Under the pieces are notes generated by a model. That model saw only the letters and a list, made by a program, of their open reading frames with translations, was not told where the DNA came from and searched no databases. Both the position numbers and the translations under genes were made by a program. A stretch of DNA of 64,000 nt from Gammaproteobacteria bacterium (lineage in GTDB: Bacteria > Pseudomonadota > Gammaproteobacteria > Eutrophobiales > Eutrophobiaceae). Below, one piece after another: positions 13,004 through 22,842 of the stretch (its first letter is position 1; every line of letters starts with the position of its first letter). Location: assembly GCA_003250975.1 (NCBI GenBank), contig QKIY01000026.1, forward strand, positions 1-64,000, written 5' to 3'.

Positions 13004-13477
13004 GTGATGATGCATAAAGTGCGTTTAATAGATATGAATCATGTCTTATTGATCGGATTGCTATCAATATTGATTTTGTTCGCTGGCCAGGGGCATGCGG
13101 AAGTCTATAAATGGAAGGATGCAGAGGGGAATGTGCAATACACCCAACACCCTCCCCCGGTCGGAGCGGATTCCGAGAAACTGAATATTTCCTCAGGGAC
13201 CGTCACTCCGACACCTCCTCCTGCAGCAGAGGAGCCGACAGATGATACAGGCAAGCAGAAAGGCGCGACTCAGGAACCCCAGGCAAAAGAGCTGACGGCT
13301 GAGCAAAAGGCAGAAATTGAACGTAAATGCAACAGCATCCGGACCCGCCTGCAGAGCCTGCAACGGCCAAGGGTGAGTACGGTTGATGAGGAAGGTAACC
13401 GCGTGCGTTTGACGGAAGAAGAGCGTCAGGCCCAGATCAAGGAAGCTACCAGCCTACTCGAGGAGCATTGCAACTGA
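13004..13477 (+). CDS. DUF4124 domain-containing secreted protein
   Basis: 157 aa; signal peptide then EVYKWKDAEGNVQYTQHPPP. Confidence 0.8.
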   Translation: MMMHKVRLIDMNHVLLIGLLSILILFAGQGHAEVYKWKDAEGNVQYTQHPPPVGADSEKLNISSGTVTPTPPPAAEEPTDDTGKQKGATQEPQAKELTAEQKAEIERKCNSIRTRLQSLQRPRVSTVDEEGNRVRLTEEERQAQIKEATSLLEEHCN

Positions 13478-13493
13478 GTGATAGCGGGAGAGT

Positions 13494-14201
13494 TTAACCT
13501 GCTGGTTGTTCAGGCCAGTGATAGGCCTGTCTTAATAGTTCAGTGGCCAGATTGCTTCGGGGGTCTTGGCTGAACTTCTCTTCAATGTAGATCAGGGCAT
13601 CGCGTGCGCGTGGATTATTCATCAGTGAAAGCGCAGTCAACGCCGTCTGCACTACATAAATATTGTCTCCACTGGCCAGTTCCTTCAAATAATCGACATC
13701 AGACGGGTCACCGTTTAATCCCAGGGCAATGGCAACCTGGGCAAGATGAAATTCATGGGTTTCGTTTTTGTGTTCACGTATAAAATTGATGTATTCACGC
13801 GTCTGTCCAATATAGATGCGGTTCAGTGTAGAGGCGAGCGCGAGCCTGGTTGGTGTTTTATCCAGTAAATCCCAGGACAGTTCCGGGTATTCTGATGATT
13901 CCCCTGACCAAAGCGCGCTCAGGAGATAAATCACACCCCGGTGATAGCGCATAGCATAAAGCCCATGGAGTGTATTTGTCAGGGCAGCTATATCCCTGTC
14001 GGTCAGGGCTTCCTTTACCTCTGCCAGTGTCGCCTGGCCCGTGACAATTTTCCGATAAATTTCCTGGTAATAACTGTCCGGTTTTGTTTGTGTGTTTTCT
14101 GTCCCGGAAGGGGTTTGCTCGTTTCCTGATACATCATGAGCATCGTTGCAGGAAGTAAGAATCAGCAGGAAACATGCTGCCGATACAATTATCCTGATCA
14201 T
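13494..14201 (-). CDS. Putative lipoprotein with HEAT-like helical repeats
   Basis: MIRIIVSAACFLLILTSCNDAHD (lipobox LTSC) followed by alpha-helical repeats; start moved in from 14249. Confidence 0.55.
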   Translation of the reverse strand: MIRIIVSAACFLLILTSCNDAHDVSGNEQTPSGTENTQTKPDSYYQEIYRKIVTGQATLAEVKEALTDRDIAALTNTLHGLYAMRYHRGVIYLLSALWSGESSEYPELSWDLLDKTPTRLALASTLNRIYIGQTREYINFIREHKNETHEFHLAQVAIALGLNGDPSDVDYLKELASGDNIYVVQTALTALSLMNNPRARDALIYIEEKFSQDPRSNLATELLRQAYHWPEQPAG

Positions 14202-14233
14202 TGTATACAGAGCTTGTTTTGATACGCGAAGAT

Positions 14234-14656
14234 TTATCTGGCCCAGCAATCCGGAACACTCTTGGTGCCCGAATTACCTTTTACACCGGCATTTGTATAG
14301 GTCAGATTGCCACAACCCGGATCTTGAAAATTCGGCGTGGCAGTCAAGGTGAAGGATTGGTTACCCGCACCTAACGCAACCGAAAGACTATAGTTCCCGT
14401 TTTCACTGTTAGGCTGGATTTGCGCATTGGCCAATGTGTCATACTGGTTAGTATCTGAATAACGGCGCTCTTGTCTAGCGGCGGCATCCAGTAGTGCGGC
14501 GCGGCCTTCTGAGCGTTTGCCGCGCAGAACATATTCTGTATAACTTGGGTAACCGACTGCTGCGAGTATGGCCATAATCGTAATGACGATCATCAGCTCT
14601 ATCAGGGTAAAACCACTTTGTCTCTTCGTTCTCATCATGTATACCTGCTCTTGCAT
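14234..14656 (-). CDS. pilE: Type IV pilin-like protein (PilE family)
   Basis: RQSGFTLIELMIVITIMAILAAVGYPSYTEYVLRGKRSEGRAALL prepilin motif. Confidence 0.85.
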   Translation of the reverse strand: MQEQVYMMRTKRQSGFTLIELMIVITIMAILAAVGYPSYTEYVLRGKRSEGRAALLDAAARQERRYSDTNQYDTLANAQIQPNSENGNYSLSVALGAGNQSFTLTATPNFQDPGCGNLTYTNAGVKGNSGTKSVPDCWAR

Positions 14657-14747
14657 TTACCGTTAAGTATCTGCCTTGTTATCAGAATCATCCTGCCGGG
14701 TTTGATGATACCCGGCAGGATGCAACTTAACTATATATTCTAGTTTA

Positions 14748-17700
14748 CTAGAATACTTCTTCGTACCAATAGGTCCTTACCCTGGGCACGCCGGCCAGTT
14801 TACCGACCCTTGCCGCGCCACCCTCAACACCGACGATACCGACAACGCCTTCCTTGGTAAACACAGGGACAACCTCTGACGGTATACCACCACCAAGAGC
14901 CAGTTCCCTGTCGTCGAAATCCTCAACCGTGCCATCGGTATCCCAGTCTAGGAATGCCTTGGAATTGAGGATATTTAAGTTATAGGCAACGCCTGTACCA
15001 ACATTGGCCGAGCAGGGGTCACTCGCACCACCGCCATCCGGCCTGTAGGTCGTAAAGATCACCGTACCGGCAACGACTCGCGCTGCGGCCATGACCTTTT
15101 CGCCCGAGGTGCCGGCAACATCAAAGTCATAGTACCAGCCGTCAGCGGCCCTGTGCGAAGCGTCCGTCGGGTCCAGTATGGTCGCGGTGACATCTATCAA
15201 CGTCGAATTATCGATGGCTCCTGTAACAGACGGATAATCCTCTGCCAGATTATCAGCGTCGGCGTCCGTCATGGGCGAGATGTTCCTGTCGCGGAAGGCA
15301 TAGAAGCGATCGTTAACGCTTGTGCCTAGCGGGTGGGAACGGTCCCCGGTGCCTATCAGGATATAGTCATACTCACCACCGGCGGCATCGGCGTAAGTGG
15401 AATCCTTCACCTGGACGAAGGATGCCTTCTCGAAGAAGCGGCGTTGGTCAGCAACGTTTAATGGATCCGAGATGGCAGCCAGTTTACCCACGATGGTGCT
15501 ACCTTGAGGGCTACCGCCTGAATCGATATCGTTACCCAGGTCGATACGCCATACCTGACCTGCAGTATCTGCAATAAACACGCGGTCATCATCACCGTCA
15601 CCGTCGGTATCTGCGACAGTGGCTTCTGCCGTAATGGAGTAAAGCATATCCGGAACCTCGATGTCCGCACCGGAGCCGGGTCCGCTGATGGAGAAAATCA
15701 GTGAACCATCCGTAGGGTCAACGAAGAAGATCGCATTACCGCTATTGGCCAGGCCACCGGTACCCAGCGTTCCGAAGCTGGTATCAAGGGCAGTATCGTA
15801 ACCACCACCAATTATCATCACGGTGGTGTTAGTACCAGCGGTGGAAAAGTCTGTACCACCGGTCTTGATATTCGCCAGCACTGGGTCCGCCCAACTCTGG
15901 CCCATCCGGGCATAATCACCGGCGACGCCACCTTCGATACGCCAGAGGAAGTCCGGGATCACCTGGCTGGCATTACTGCTCACGGTGGCCGTCAGATCGA
16001 GGGCGTAGTATTTACTGCCGCCGCGGCGCATGCCCTGGATGGCATAGACAAAGTCGCCGTCACTGGGTTCTATGAAGCCGTCAAAATCAACGTCTTCTGC
16101 CCAGAGAGTCGGTGTGCCGTCCATACCATAGAGATGATCATCCTGGGCGTTAGTGAGCAAGAGGTCTTGCTGGCCTAACAGAGCCGAAGGCATGAAGGTC
16201 CATTCTTCCTTACCAGTCTTGCCATTGAACATTCGCACACCGCCCTCGTTGGTGCCTACTACAATCTTGTCCCAGAACTCATCAATAATACCGTCGGGAG
16301 TGGGATCGGTATCGGCACCACCGTATGTTATGACACGGGGGCTGCTGTGCAGTATGTCATTCACTGTCCAGCGGGTATTAACACTGACATCCTCGTCGAT
16401 ATTGGCGTCAGGGGTATTATCGCCCAGGATCCACAACATCAACTCTTCGCAGGCCGAACCGGCACCGAAGGGCGCACCAACACCACAGACCTGGTCGCGA
16501 ATGGGTTGGTTTGCAACTGAAGCCCAGTTTGTGGCATTAAAGAAGAAACCACTGTTGTTCAACGACTTGCCGCTGGCAGGGGGAGCACCAGTCTTGGTTA
16601 CATCCGTATAAATCAACCGGTCATTTAAGTAATCATCCATCTGTGCACCGGCACCGCCTTCCGTCGTCTGCAGGCCATCGATAACCGGCACAGGTGCCGT
16701 GTCTGACCAGATGCTCTGGGAGTTGTCCTTGAACCGGTTGTCGGCATCGGTTGCCACGTTGCCGTTGGCATCCAGTATCTCACCCAGCGTACAGCCCAGA
16801 GAGGTATCAACACAGACTCTGTATTTCTTCAGGTTACCCGGCCAGCGTCTCTCAAACTTGGGAGTAAACAGGCCGAAGTAGACTTCATCCCGGCTCAGTA
16901 GGCGGTTGAAGGAGTTACTGGCCAGAGACGGTGAAACGAACGATGTCGGTATATCCCTCACATCACCCAGGAACTCGGTGAAGGAAGCAAGCAATTCGGC
17001 ATAGCCATTGGCTTCATAGAATTTGCCGCCACCCTGGAAGGCCATGTCTCTCAGGAACGTGTCACTGAAGACGAAACCAACCGTGTTGGTAATCACCGTC
17101 TGATCGTTGGCAAGAGAGGAATTCAGGTCATTATCATTCATATACCTGACAAGGTCGACGCCGCACTCTTCGTCCGAAAAATCAACCGAACTGCCGTCAG
17201 AGAACTTCGTGTCACAGCTCGCACCGCCGAGGTAGCCGTTCCGAATCAGAGCAGCACCCTTGTCGTTATTGTTGGCGGAACCGTCTGTCAGCAGGATCTG
17301 GTAGTTCTTCTGACAGGTCAGGTCCGAAGTAAACGGGCTGATATAGACCGGTTTGTTCGGTACGGGATCGATAACCTGGCCAGCACAATCGGGATGCCCC
17401 ATGTCATCCGGACTACAGCTGCCCGGCCAGGTGATTGTGCCGCCGGTATAGCTATCGGGATGACTTAGGCGGTTGAATTCATCGCCCTGTCGGCTGGCGC
17501 CGAAGACGACATCACGACCTGACCAGTATTGGCCAGCCTCGTACATGACCTCCACAATCGGGGTGTTCTTACCCGCGACGATCGAACTAATGAAGTCAAG
17601 CAGTTCATTACGCGCCGTTCTGACCAGGGCTGCGCCTGAAGTAGCACGGTATGTAATCTCTAGTCTCGCTGCTTTCCCCGGTGAATCGTCATGGGATACG

Positions 17701-19727
17701 GCAGGGCGGTTATCGCTGTTCCGGCCGAAAATGAAGACCATGGCGTTACCCGCGGCCCAGCCAGCCTGATTGACGATCTCTTGCACGATACCGCTCAGAT
17801 CAGGGGTGTCGTAGGGTGAACCCTGGCTAAATTGTGGCATTGCCCAATTGACTCGCACACCGCTACTGGTCTTGGGGCGCGAGGTGATGTCGAAGTTGCC
17901 ACCACCGTCCTTGAATGTCAGGGGATCGGGGCTCAATTCACCATCGATGGTCACCGTGGGGCTACCGCTGGTATTAGTAGCGTCAGCGACCACTGTAATT
18001 CTCGCGCTGAGGATCTGGGCACCCTGCGGGATACCGAGGTCCAGGAAGCGCACGCCTGCAAACTGTTGGGATATATCCAGGTCACCACTGCCGTCATTCA
18101 CATCACCACTGCCGTTTTCCTCGGCATCATCGGAATCGGCGACAACCTGCGCCGACTCTTTCGCCACGTAACAACCAGTAGCGGTGGCCGGATCGTAGGT
18201 CAGTTCAAGCCTGGGCATAATTTCGGTTGAAAAAGATTCCGCGGTGTAAAACGAGCGGCCGGCGTCACCGGAAAAACTCTCCCTTTCCACGAACAGGGTC
18301 AGGTCATTGCCGCCGCACCAGTTGCTATTAGCGGTGATCTGGTTGAGCACAGCGCTGAGGTCAACACTGGAATAACTGTCATTGGTTTTGGTGTTGTTCA
18401 GCGTCCAGGCCACTTTTGTGGTCTTGGGTCTGCCAGTCAGATCCGAGGTCAAACCAGCTGCAAAGGGATCGGAACTGCCATCCACACCGTCCGGGACCTC
18501 ACCGCTGACAAGATAAGTGGTGGTTCCGACAGCGTCGGATGCGGCGGTGAGCACCAGCCTAGCACCCGTGACTTTCGTACCCCGGGGAAGCTGGATATTC
18601 TGGAAACGGAATCCCAGCAGCTTGTCGTTAGTGACTACTGCCGGGGTCGTGTGATCGATGGTCAGTTTTGGAAATAACGCAGCATTGGCCGTTGAATTGG
18701 GTGAATTTGAATAGAAATCGATCAGGCTACCCGCCGAATCATGCATATACAGTGCAATCGGACCCATACCGGCCCAGGTCGTGTCGTTGACCAGTTCATC
18801 GACAACGGCCGTGACATCGGCGTCGATCGTATCGCCGGCAGTTGTATTTGTCAGCGTTTTGAGTACGCCGGTGCTGGTGGTCGGGTTGGCCGTATAACGC
18901 GACTTAAGCTGTCCTACAGCCTGAACGGTGTCGGAGAAGCCAGCGGGCGCGGTGACCTTTTCACCGGTAATAATACCGGTCCCCTGTTCGAATCCCTTGG
19001 ATTTGTTATGGGTCAGGGTCAGCGTGGCGAAATTGATCCGGGAACCCTTCGGGATGTCAGTGCCACGAAACAGCATACCTTCCGTTGTGGTGCTGGATGT
19101 CGCGCCATCCAGGAATAATCCAAATTCATTGGTCGCCATCGTTTGTATTAACAAGAAGCCATTTAAAAACTCATCAGCATCATCAGTGGCATTCTGGATT
19201 GTATACGTCTTGTTCACGGTCGTACCCGGCACGGCAGCCGAGGTAAACAGGGGTGCGTTGTCCAGTACGACGTTACCGGTGGCCAGGTCTTCCTCGGCAT
19301 CATCCGGCCCCTTGGCTACTACCCTGGTGATAGTATTGTCAGTGAGGTCCTTGTCAATGTAGGTAACGGGGTAGCTTACATGGCCGCCGTCGCCACCCTT
19401 GTTGAATATCATTACGCCGAGATTGACGTTTTCCACTTCTTCTACAACCTTCAGCATCACGTCTTTCATGATCTCGATACGGGTCGAACCCTCCAGGGAT
19501 TTTGTCATACTGCTGGAGGTGTCGAGTATCAGCAGGATATTGGGGCGGGCTGCTTCACTGACCGCACCGGCGAAATAGATCTCGGTATCATCTGCGAGCG
19601 CCTGGGTACCACTGCCGATAGTCAGGCACAGTACTGACAGGAAGCATATGAATTTTCTATAGAGAGGGGCAAACATAGTCTTGTCCTCTATTTTGATATC
19701 TTGGATTGAATGGGTGTTCATAACCAT
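14748..19727 (-). CDS. pilY1: PilY1-type pilus assembly/adhesion protein
   Basis: 1659 aa; split vWA (PNILLILDTSSSM ... KNYQILLTDGSANNN), C-terminal propeller with DTDGDGDDDRVFIADTAGQVWRIDL; likely start near 19676. Confidence 0.9.
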   Translation of the reverse strand: MVMNTHSIQDIKIEDKTMFAPLYRKFICFLSVLCLTIGSGTQALADDTEIYFAGAVSEAARPNILLILDTSSSMTKSLEGSTRIEIMKDVMLKVVEEVENVNLGVMIFNKGGDGGHVSYPVTYIDKDLTDNTITRVVAKGPDDAEEDLATGNVVLDNAPLFTSAAVPGTTVNKTYTIQNATDDADEFLNGFLLIQTMATNEFGLFLDGATSSTTTEGMLFRGTDIPKGSRINFATLTLTHNKSKGFEQGTGIITGEKVTAPAGFSDTVQAVGQLKSRYTANPTTSTGVLKTLTNTTAGDTIDADVTAVVDELVNDTTWAGMGPIALYMHDSAGSLIDFYSNSPNSTANAALFPKLTIDHTTPAVVTNDKLLGFRFQNIQLPRGTKVTGARLVLTAASDAVGTTTYLVSGEVPDGVDGSSDPFAAGLTSDLTGRPKTTKVAWTLNNTKTNDSYSSVDLSAVLNQITANSNWCGGNDLTLFVERESFSGDAGRSFYTAESFSTEIMPRLELTYDPATATGCYVAKESAQVVADSDDAEENGSGDVNDGSGDLDISQQFAGVRFLDLGIPQGAQILSARITVVADATNTSGSPTVTIDGELSPDPLTFKDGGGNFDITSRPKTSSGVRVNWAMPQFSQGSPYDTPDLSGIVQEIVNQAGWAAGNAMVFIFGRNSDNRPAVSHDDSPGKAARLEITYRATSGAALVRTARNELLDFISSIVAGKNTPIVEVMYEAGQYWSGRDVVFGASRQGDEFNRLSHPDSYTGGTITWPGSCSPDDMGHPDCAGQVIDPVPNKPVYISPFTSDLTCQKNYQILLTDGSANNNDKGAALIRNGYLGGASCDTKFSDGSSVDFSDEECGVDLVRYMNDNDLNSSLANDQTVITNTVGFVFSDTFLRDMAFQGGGKFYEANGYAELLASFTEFLGDVRDIPTSFVSPSLASNSFNRLLSRDEVYFGLFTPKFERRWPGNLKKYRVCVDTSLGCTLGEILDANGNVATDADNRFKDNSQSIWSDTAPVPVIDGLQTTEGGAGAQMDDYLNDRLIYTDVTKTGAPPASGKSLNNSGFFFNATNWASVANQPIRDQVCGVGAPFGAGSACEELMLWILGDNTPDANIDEDVSVNTRWTVNDILHSSPRVITYGGADTDPTPDGIIDEFWDKIVVGTNEGGVRMFNGKTGKEEWTFMPSALLGQQDLLLTNAQDDHLYGMDGTPTLWAEDVDFDGFIEPSDGDFVYAIQGMRRGGSKYYALDLTATVSSNASQVIPDFLWRIEGGVAGDYARMGQSWADPVLANIKTGGTDFSTAGTNTTVMIIGGGYDTALDTSFGTLGTGGLANSGNAIFFVDPTDGSLIFSISGPGSGADIEVPDMLYSITAEATVADTDGDGDDDRVFIADTAGQVWRIDLGNDIDSGGSPQGSTIVGKLAAISDPLNVADQRRFFEKASFVQVKDSTYADAAGGEYDYILIGTGDRSHPLGTSVNDRFYAFRDRNISPMTDADADNLAEDYPSVTGAIDNSTLIDVTATILDPTDASHRAADGWYYDFDVAGTSGEKVMAAARVVAGTVIFTTYRPDGGGASDPCSANVGTGVAYNLNILNSKAFLDWDTDGTVEDFDDRELALGGGIPSEVVPVFTKEGVVGIVGVEGGAARVGKLAGVPRVRTYWYEEVF

Positions 19728-19748
19728 TTCCTCAATTTCAGTGTGCGG

Positions 19749-20135
19749 TTACTTGCAGAGTTCCTTGGCAGCGTCTGCAACGCTCCAGTCGTCTTTGCAC
19801 CGGGTCTTGCCGGAAGCGTCAGTCATGCATATTTCAACCACTGGGCTTACATCATCGTCCGAGGAAGAAATGGCCCTTACCGGTTGCTGGTCCTCGGTAT
19901 TTTCGTCTGAGGACGTACTAATCTCGATGTCCCTCTCCTCGTATATCACGACAACCGTACCTTCCCTGTAGGGATCGTGGCAGGTCACGCGATAATAGTG
20001 TTCATAGCCGTCCATGCCGAGATCGAAGATCTTGTAATCCCCGGCACGGGCAGTGGCATTCAGGCCAAGAATGAGCATTGCAGTGAGGGTCATTTTTACC
20101 ATGTTCATAACTGTTCTCCGGTAGACAATCATCAT
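19749..20135 (-). CDS. Small secreted protein of unknown function in the minor-pilin cluster
   Basis: Signal peptide MVKMTLTAMLILGLNATARA; overlaps pilX stop by 4 nt. Confidence 0.6.
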   Translation of the reverse strand: MMIVYRRTVMNMVKMTLTAMLILGLNATARAGDYKIFDLGMDGYEHYYRVTCHDPYREGTVVVIYEERDIEISTSSDENTEDQQPVRAISSSDDDVSPVVEICMTDASGKTRCKDDWSVADAAKELCK

Positions 20136-20605
20136 GCATCCGGGCCGACCTGGAAGGCGCCTGAATGTATTGTGGTCTTTGCGCCACTGACAGTACGGCC
20201 GGTGGCTGAAACATCAAAGTGGTAGATTGCAAAGCTGGAATCCCATTTCGAGCCACGTGGGGGCCGGGTCCTCTGAAGGTAAACGGCGTTGTAATCAGCT
20301 TCCGCACCGTAAGTGCCAATCCCTGTCAGGGTCTTGTCATAGGGATCACCCGCCGTGCCGTCCAGTGCCTTGGTGTTACTGGTCCTGAAGGCCGCTTCAT
20401 CGTTCATGGCAATTTCAACGCCGGTCTCGGCAGCCTGAAAGGCCCGGTTGGTTTCCTGGGAATTGGCTGCCATCTTCTCTTCCAGGGTATTGGTACTCAT
20501 GGAAGTTACGGCGAGTATTGTCAGGATAACGAGAAACACCAGTGCCGTGATCAGCACAGCACCTTCCTGTTTGACGCGTAATGGCATTTGTCTGGTAACT
20601 CGCAT
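20132..20605 (-). CDS. pilX: Minor pilin assembly protein PilX
   Basis: QEGAVLITALVFLVILTILAVTSMSTNTLEEKMAANSQETNRAFQAAETGVE. Confidence 0.87.
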   Translation of the reverse strand: MRVTRQMPLRVKQEGAVLITALVFLVILTILAVTSMSTNTLEEKMAANSQETNRAFQAAETGVEIAMNDEAAFRTSNTKALDGTAGDPYDKTLTGIGTYGAEADYNAVYLQRTRPPRGSKWDSSFAIYHFDVSATGRTVSGAKTTIHSGAFQVGPDA

Positions 20606-20624
20606 GATTTACTCCGTAATTTAG

Positions 20625-21701
20625 TTAAAAGGCCTGGTTTCGGATCTGTACTGTGGAGGTAAAGACACGGCGGCGGCGGTGATCATCTGCAGGGTCGATC
20701 ACCGTCCCCATCAAATTGTAGGTACTGGTATTCATCGAGGCGCTAAAGTCTTCCTTTACGGTCCGCATCAGTATTGATATGCGGGCACTGACGACTTGAT
20801 CCCAGTTAGCGACGGCATCGGCTGTGACATAGGTATCGGCTATCTTGTCATTTCCGGCCGTATCTTCACCGTATAGGATCTGCATGTTCTCAACCCCTTC
20901 GATCACTTCCTGACTGATAAATTCATCCCTATTCCCATCAGCATCAGCATCGATCCTGTCTTGAGCGTATCTGTAGAGGCTGGTCTCGCCGGTGACGGGA
21001 TTGGTCCCGACAAAATAACGCCGGGAGACAAGCTTGGTGACTTCGGAATCTTCTGAGTATGCTTTGCTGAGTACCTGGGTGGAATTACCCGGCGAAGGAT
21101 TGGTGTTCCCGGGGTTATGTTGCATTCTGGTCGGCGCGCTCTGAACTGCTGTGAGTTGCATGATATCTGCGCTGGCACAATCACTGAGGGCAATAATGTC
21201 ACCAACTGCCAGACCCTTGATGCTGGTCACATTTAGATCTGCTGCGGGATTTGGCATTTCACTTTCGATGGAGATCCCGAGGGGCTCAAAAAACTTGACA
21301 CTAATACCATCGCTGCCAGCCAGCATATCTCCCGTTCCCTCTGTGCTGTTGGAGGGGTACCAGTCACTGGCGTTTTCGGAACCTTCGAGGGTATTGCCCA
21401 TGCTCAGGAGGAAATCATCATTGCTGGTGCCATTAACGACGCTATTGAGATCACTGACACGATCCATACAACCGATATAACCCGCCCTGCGGATGTCCCT
21501 GATCAACATTTCCATGGCGAATCTCGCATTTTCCTGCAGGCGCCCCATTTCATTCTGTTCCTTATAGATGCGCTTGTTGCTGATCAGAAGGCTGGCGGTA
21601 CCTGCCAGTAACAGCAGGCCAATGACGATGGCTATCATCAATTCAATCATTGACAGACCCAGCTGGTATCTCTTTTGTATCCGGTTTTTCATAGGCATCA
21701 C
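20625..21701 (-). CDS. pilW: Minor pilin PilW
   Basis: QLGLSMIELMIAIVIGLLLLAGTASLLISNKRIYKEQNEMGRLQENARFAMEMLIRDIRRAGYIGC. Confidence 0.9.
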   Translation of the reverse strand: MMPMKNRIQKRYQLGLSMIELMIAIVIGLLLLAGTASLLISNKRIYKEQNEMGRLQENARFAMEMLIRDIRRAGYIGCMDRVSDLNSVVNGTSNDDFLLSMGNTLEGSENASDWYPSNSTEGTGDMLAGSDGISVKFFEPLGISIESEMPNPAADLNVTSIKGLAVGDIIALSDCASADIMQLTAVQSAPTRMQHNPGNTNPSPGNSTQVLSKAYSEDSEVTKLVSRRYFVGTNPVTGETSLYRYAQDRIDADADGNRDEFISQEVIEGVENMQILYGEDTAGNDKIADTYVTADAVANWDQVVSARISILMRTVKEDFSASMNTSTYNLMGTVIDPADDHRRRRVFTSTVQIRNQAF

Positions 21702-22150
21702 GGCTGAAAAGTGTATTGAACAGAACGTGGGGTGTTTTCACGGTCTGACCAGTTGATAGTGATATCGTACATATTCGGATTGCCCGCATTCACGGCGATT
21801 GCCGCAGTACTATTAGGAGGCAAGCCGTTGTGTAGTTGCACATGCCAGCAGGCCAGGTCGTTTGCAGCATTACTTCCCGTAGCCTCTGTACAGCCGGTAG
21901 GCGTTGTGACCGGTACGGTATAGTTGCTGACATATGCGGCTAGATTACTGCGGTTAAGCCGCATACGGTCTGCGATATCATATGCCAGCATATTGACCTG
22001 GCTACGCATGTAGGCATCCTGGTTATATTGCAGGCCACGCAACTGCATGGCAGCAATGCTGAGCAGCCCGATGGCCAGGATCAGCAGGGTCACCAGGACC
22101 TCAATCAGGGAAAAACCGTTTTCAATCGTATGTAATTTTGGCGTTTTCAT
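21698..22150 (-). CDS. pilV: Minor pilin PilV
   Basis: ENGFSLIEVLVTLLILAIGLLSIAAMQLRGLQYNQDAYMRSQVNMLAYDIADRMR. Confidence 0.9.
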   Translation of the reverse strand: MKTPKLHTIENGFSLIEVLVTLLILAIGLLSIAAMQLRGLQYNQDAYMRSQVNMLAYDIADRMRLNRSNLAAYVSNYTVPVTTPTGCTEATGSNAANDLACWHVQLHNGLPPNSTAAIAVNAGNPNMYDITINWSDRENTPRSVQYTFQP

Positions 22151-22743
22151 GGGCAGACAAAATTCGATTCAGTGTTAATCCGGCCTGTTGAAGTGATTGT
22201 AATCTGGCGGCCTGTTTCTCCGGTTCGGTCATCACACACATTAAAAGTGCCGCGAATATCAATAAAACCGTTGGGTTGATAAACAAAGACGGTCTCATCA
22301 CCCGTCTCATCTATCGTGGTCAGGTTGCAGGTCAGGTCGACTTGCCTGACCAGTGCCGCAGCATCCAATACACCGTTACCGTTGTAGTCCTCGCCAGGAT
22401 CCAGAACAGCGTCACCGTTACGGTCTTCATCCATCGTAACGGTCCAGCCGGTGCCCCACTCATTGGTGGCAGTGACACTGGCCGCCGTAAGGGTAACATT
22501 GGTTTGGCGTTTCACGGCCTCGCTGCGCGCCACATGGAAGCTTGCTACAATAGCGTTGGCATCTGTGGACAGGCAGTTGTTTTTAATCATCACACTGAAA
22601 TTGGGCAGGGCGATAGCCGCAAGGATACCCGCGATGGCTATCACTGCCATTAATTCCAGCAGTGTGAATCCGGTTTGGATTTTCAGAGATATAGTTTTCA
22701 CGCCTGAAAATATAGGACAGCTCATAAAGTGTTTCCCCCTCAA
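22147..22743 (-). CDS. fimT: Pseudopilin FimT/GspH family
   Basis: QTGFTLLELMAVIAIAGILAAIALPNFSVMIKNN; GspH-like C-terminus. Confidence 0.88.
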   Translation of the reverse strand: MRGKHFMSCPIFSGVKTISLKIQTGFTLLELMAVIAIAGILAAIALPNFSVMIKNNCLSTDANAIVASFHVARSEAVKRQTNVTLTAASVTATNEWGTGWTVTMDEDRNGDAVLDPGEDYNGNGVLDAAALVRQVDLTCNLTTIDETGDETVFVYQPNGFIDIRGTFNVCDDRTGETGRQITITSTGRINTESNFVCP

Positions 22744-22842
22744 GCAGATAAATGGTCGTTTTCCCCCGATAAACGGTATTGTTAAAATGTCGTACCGGAC
22801 AACAAATGAGAACCAGTTAACATTTAACCAGATCTTTGTACC

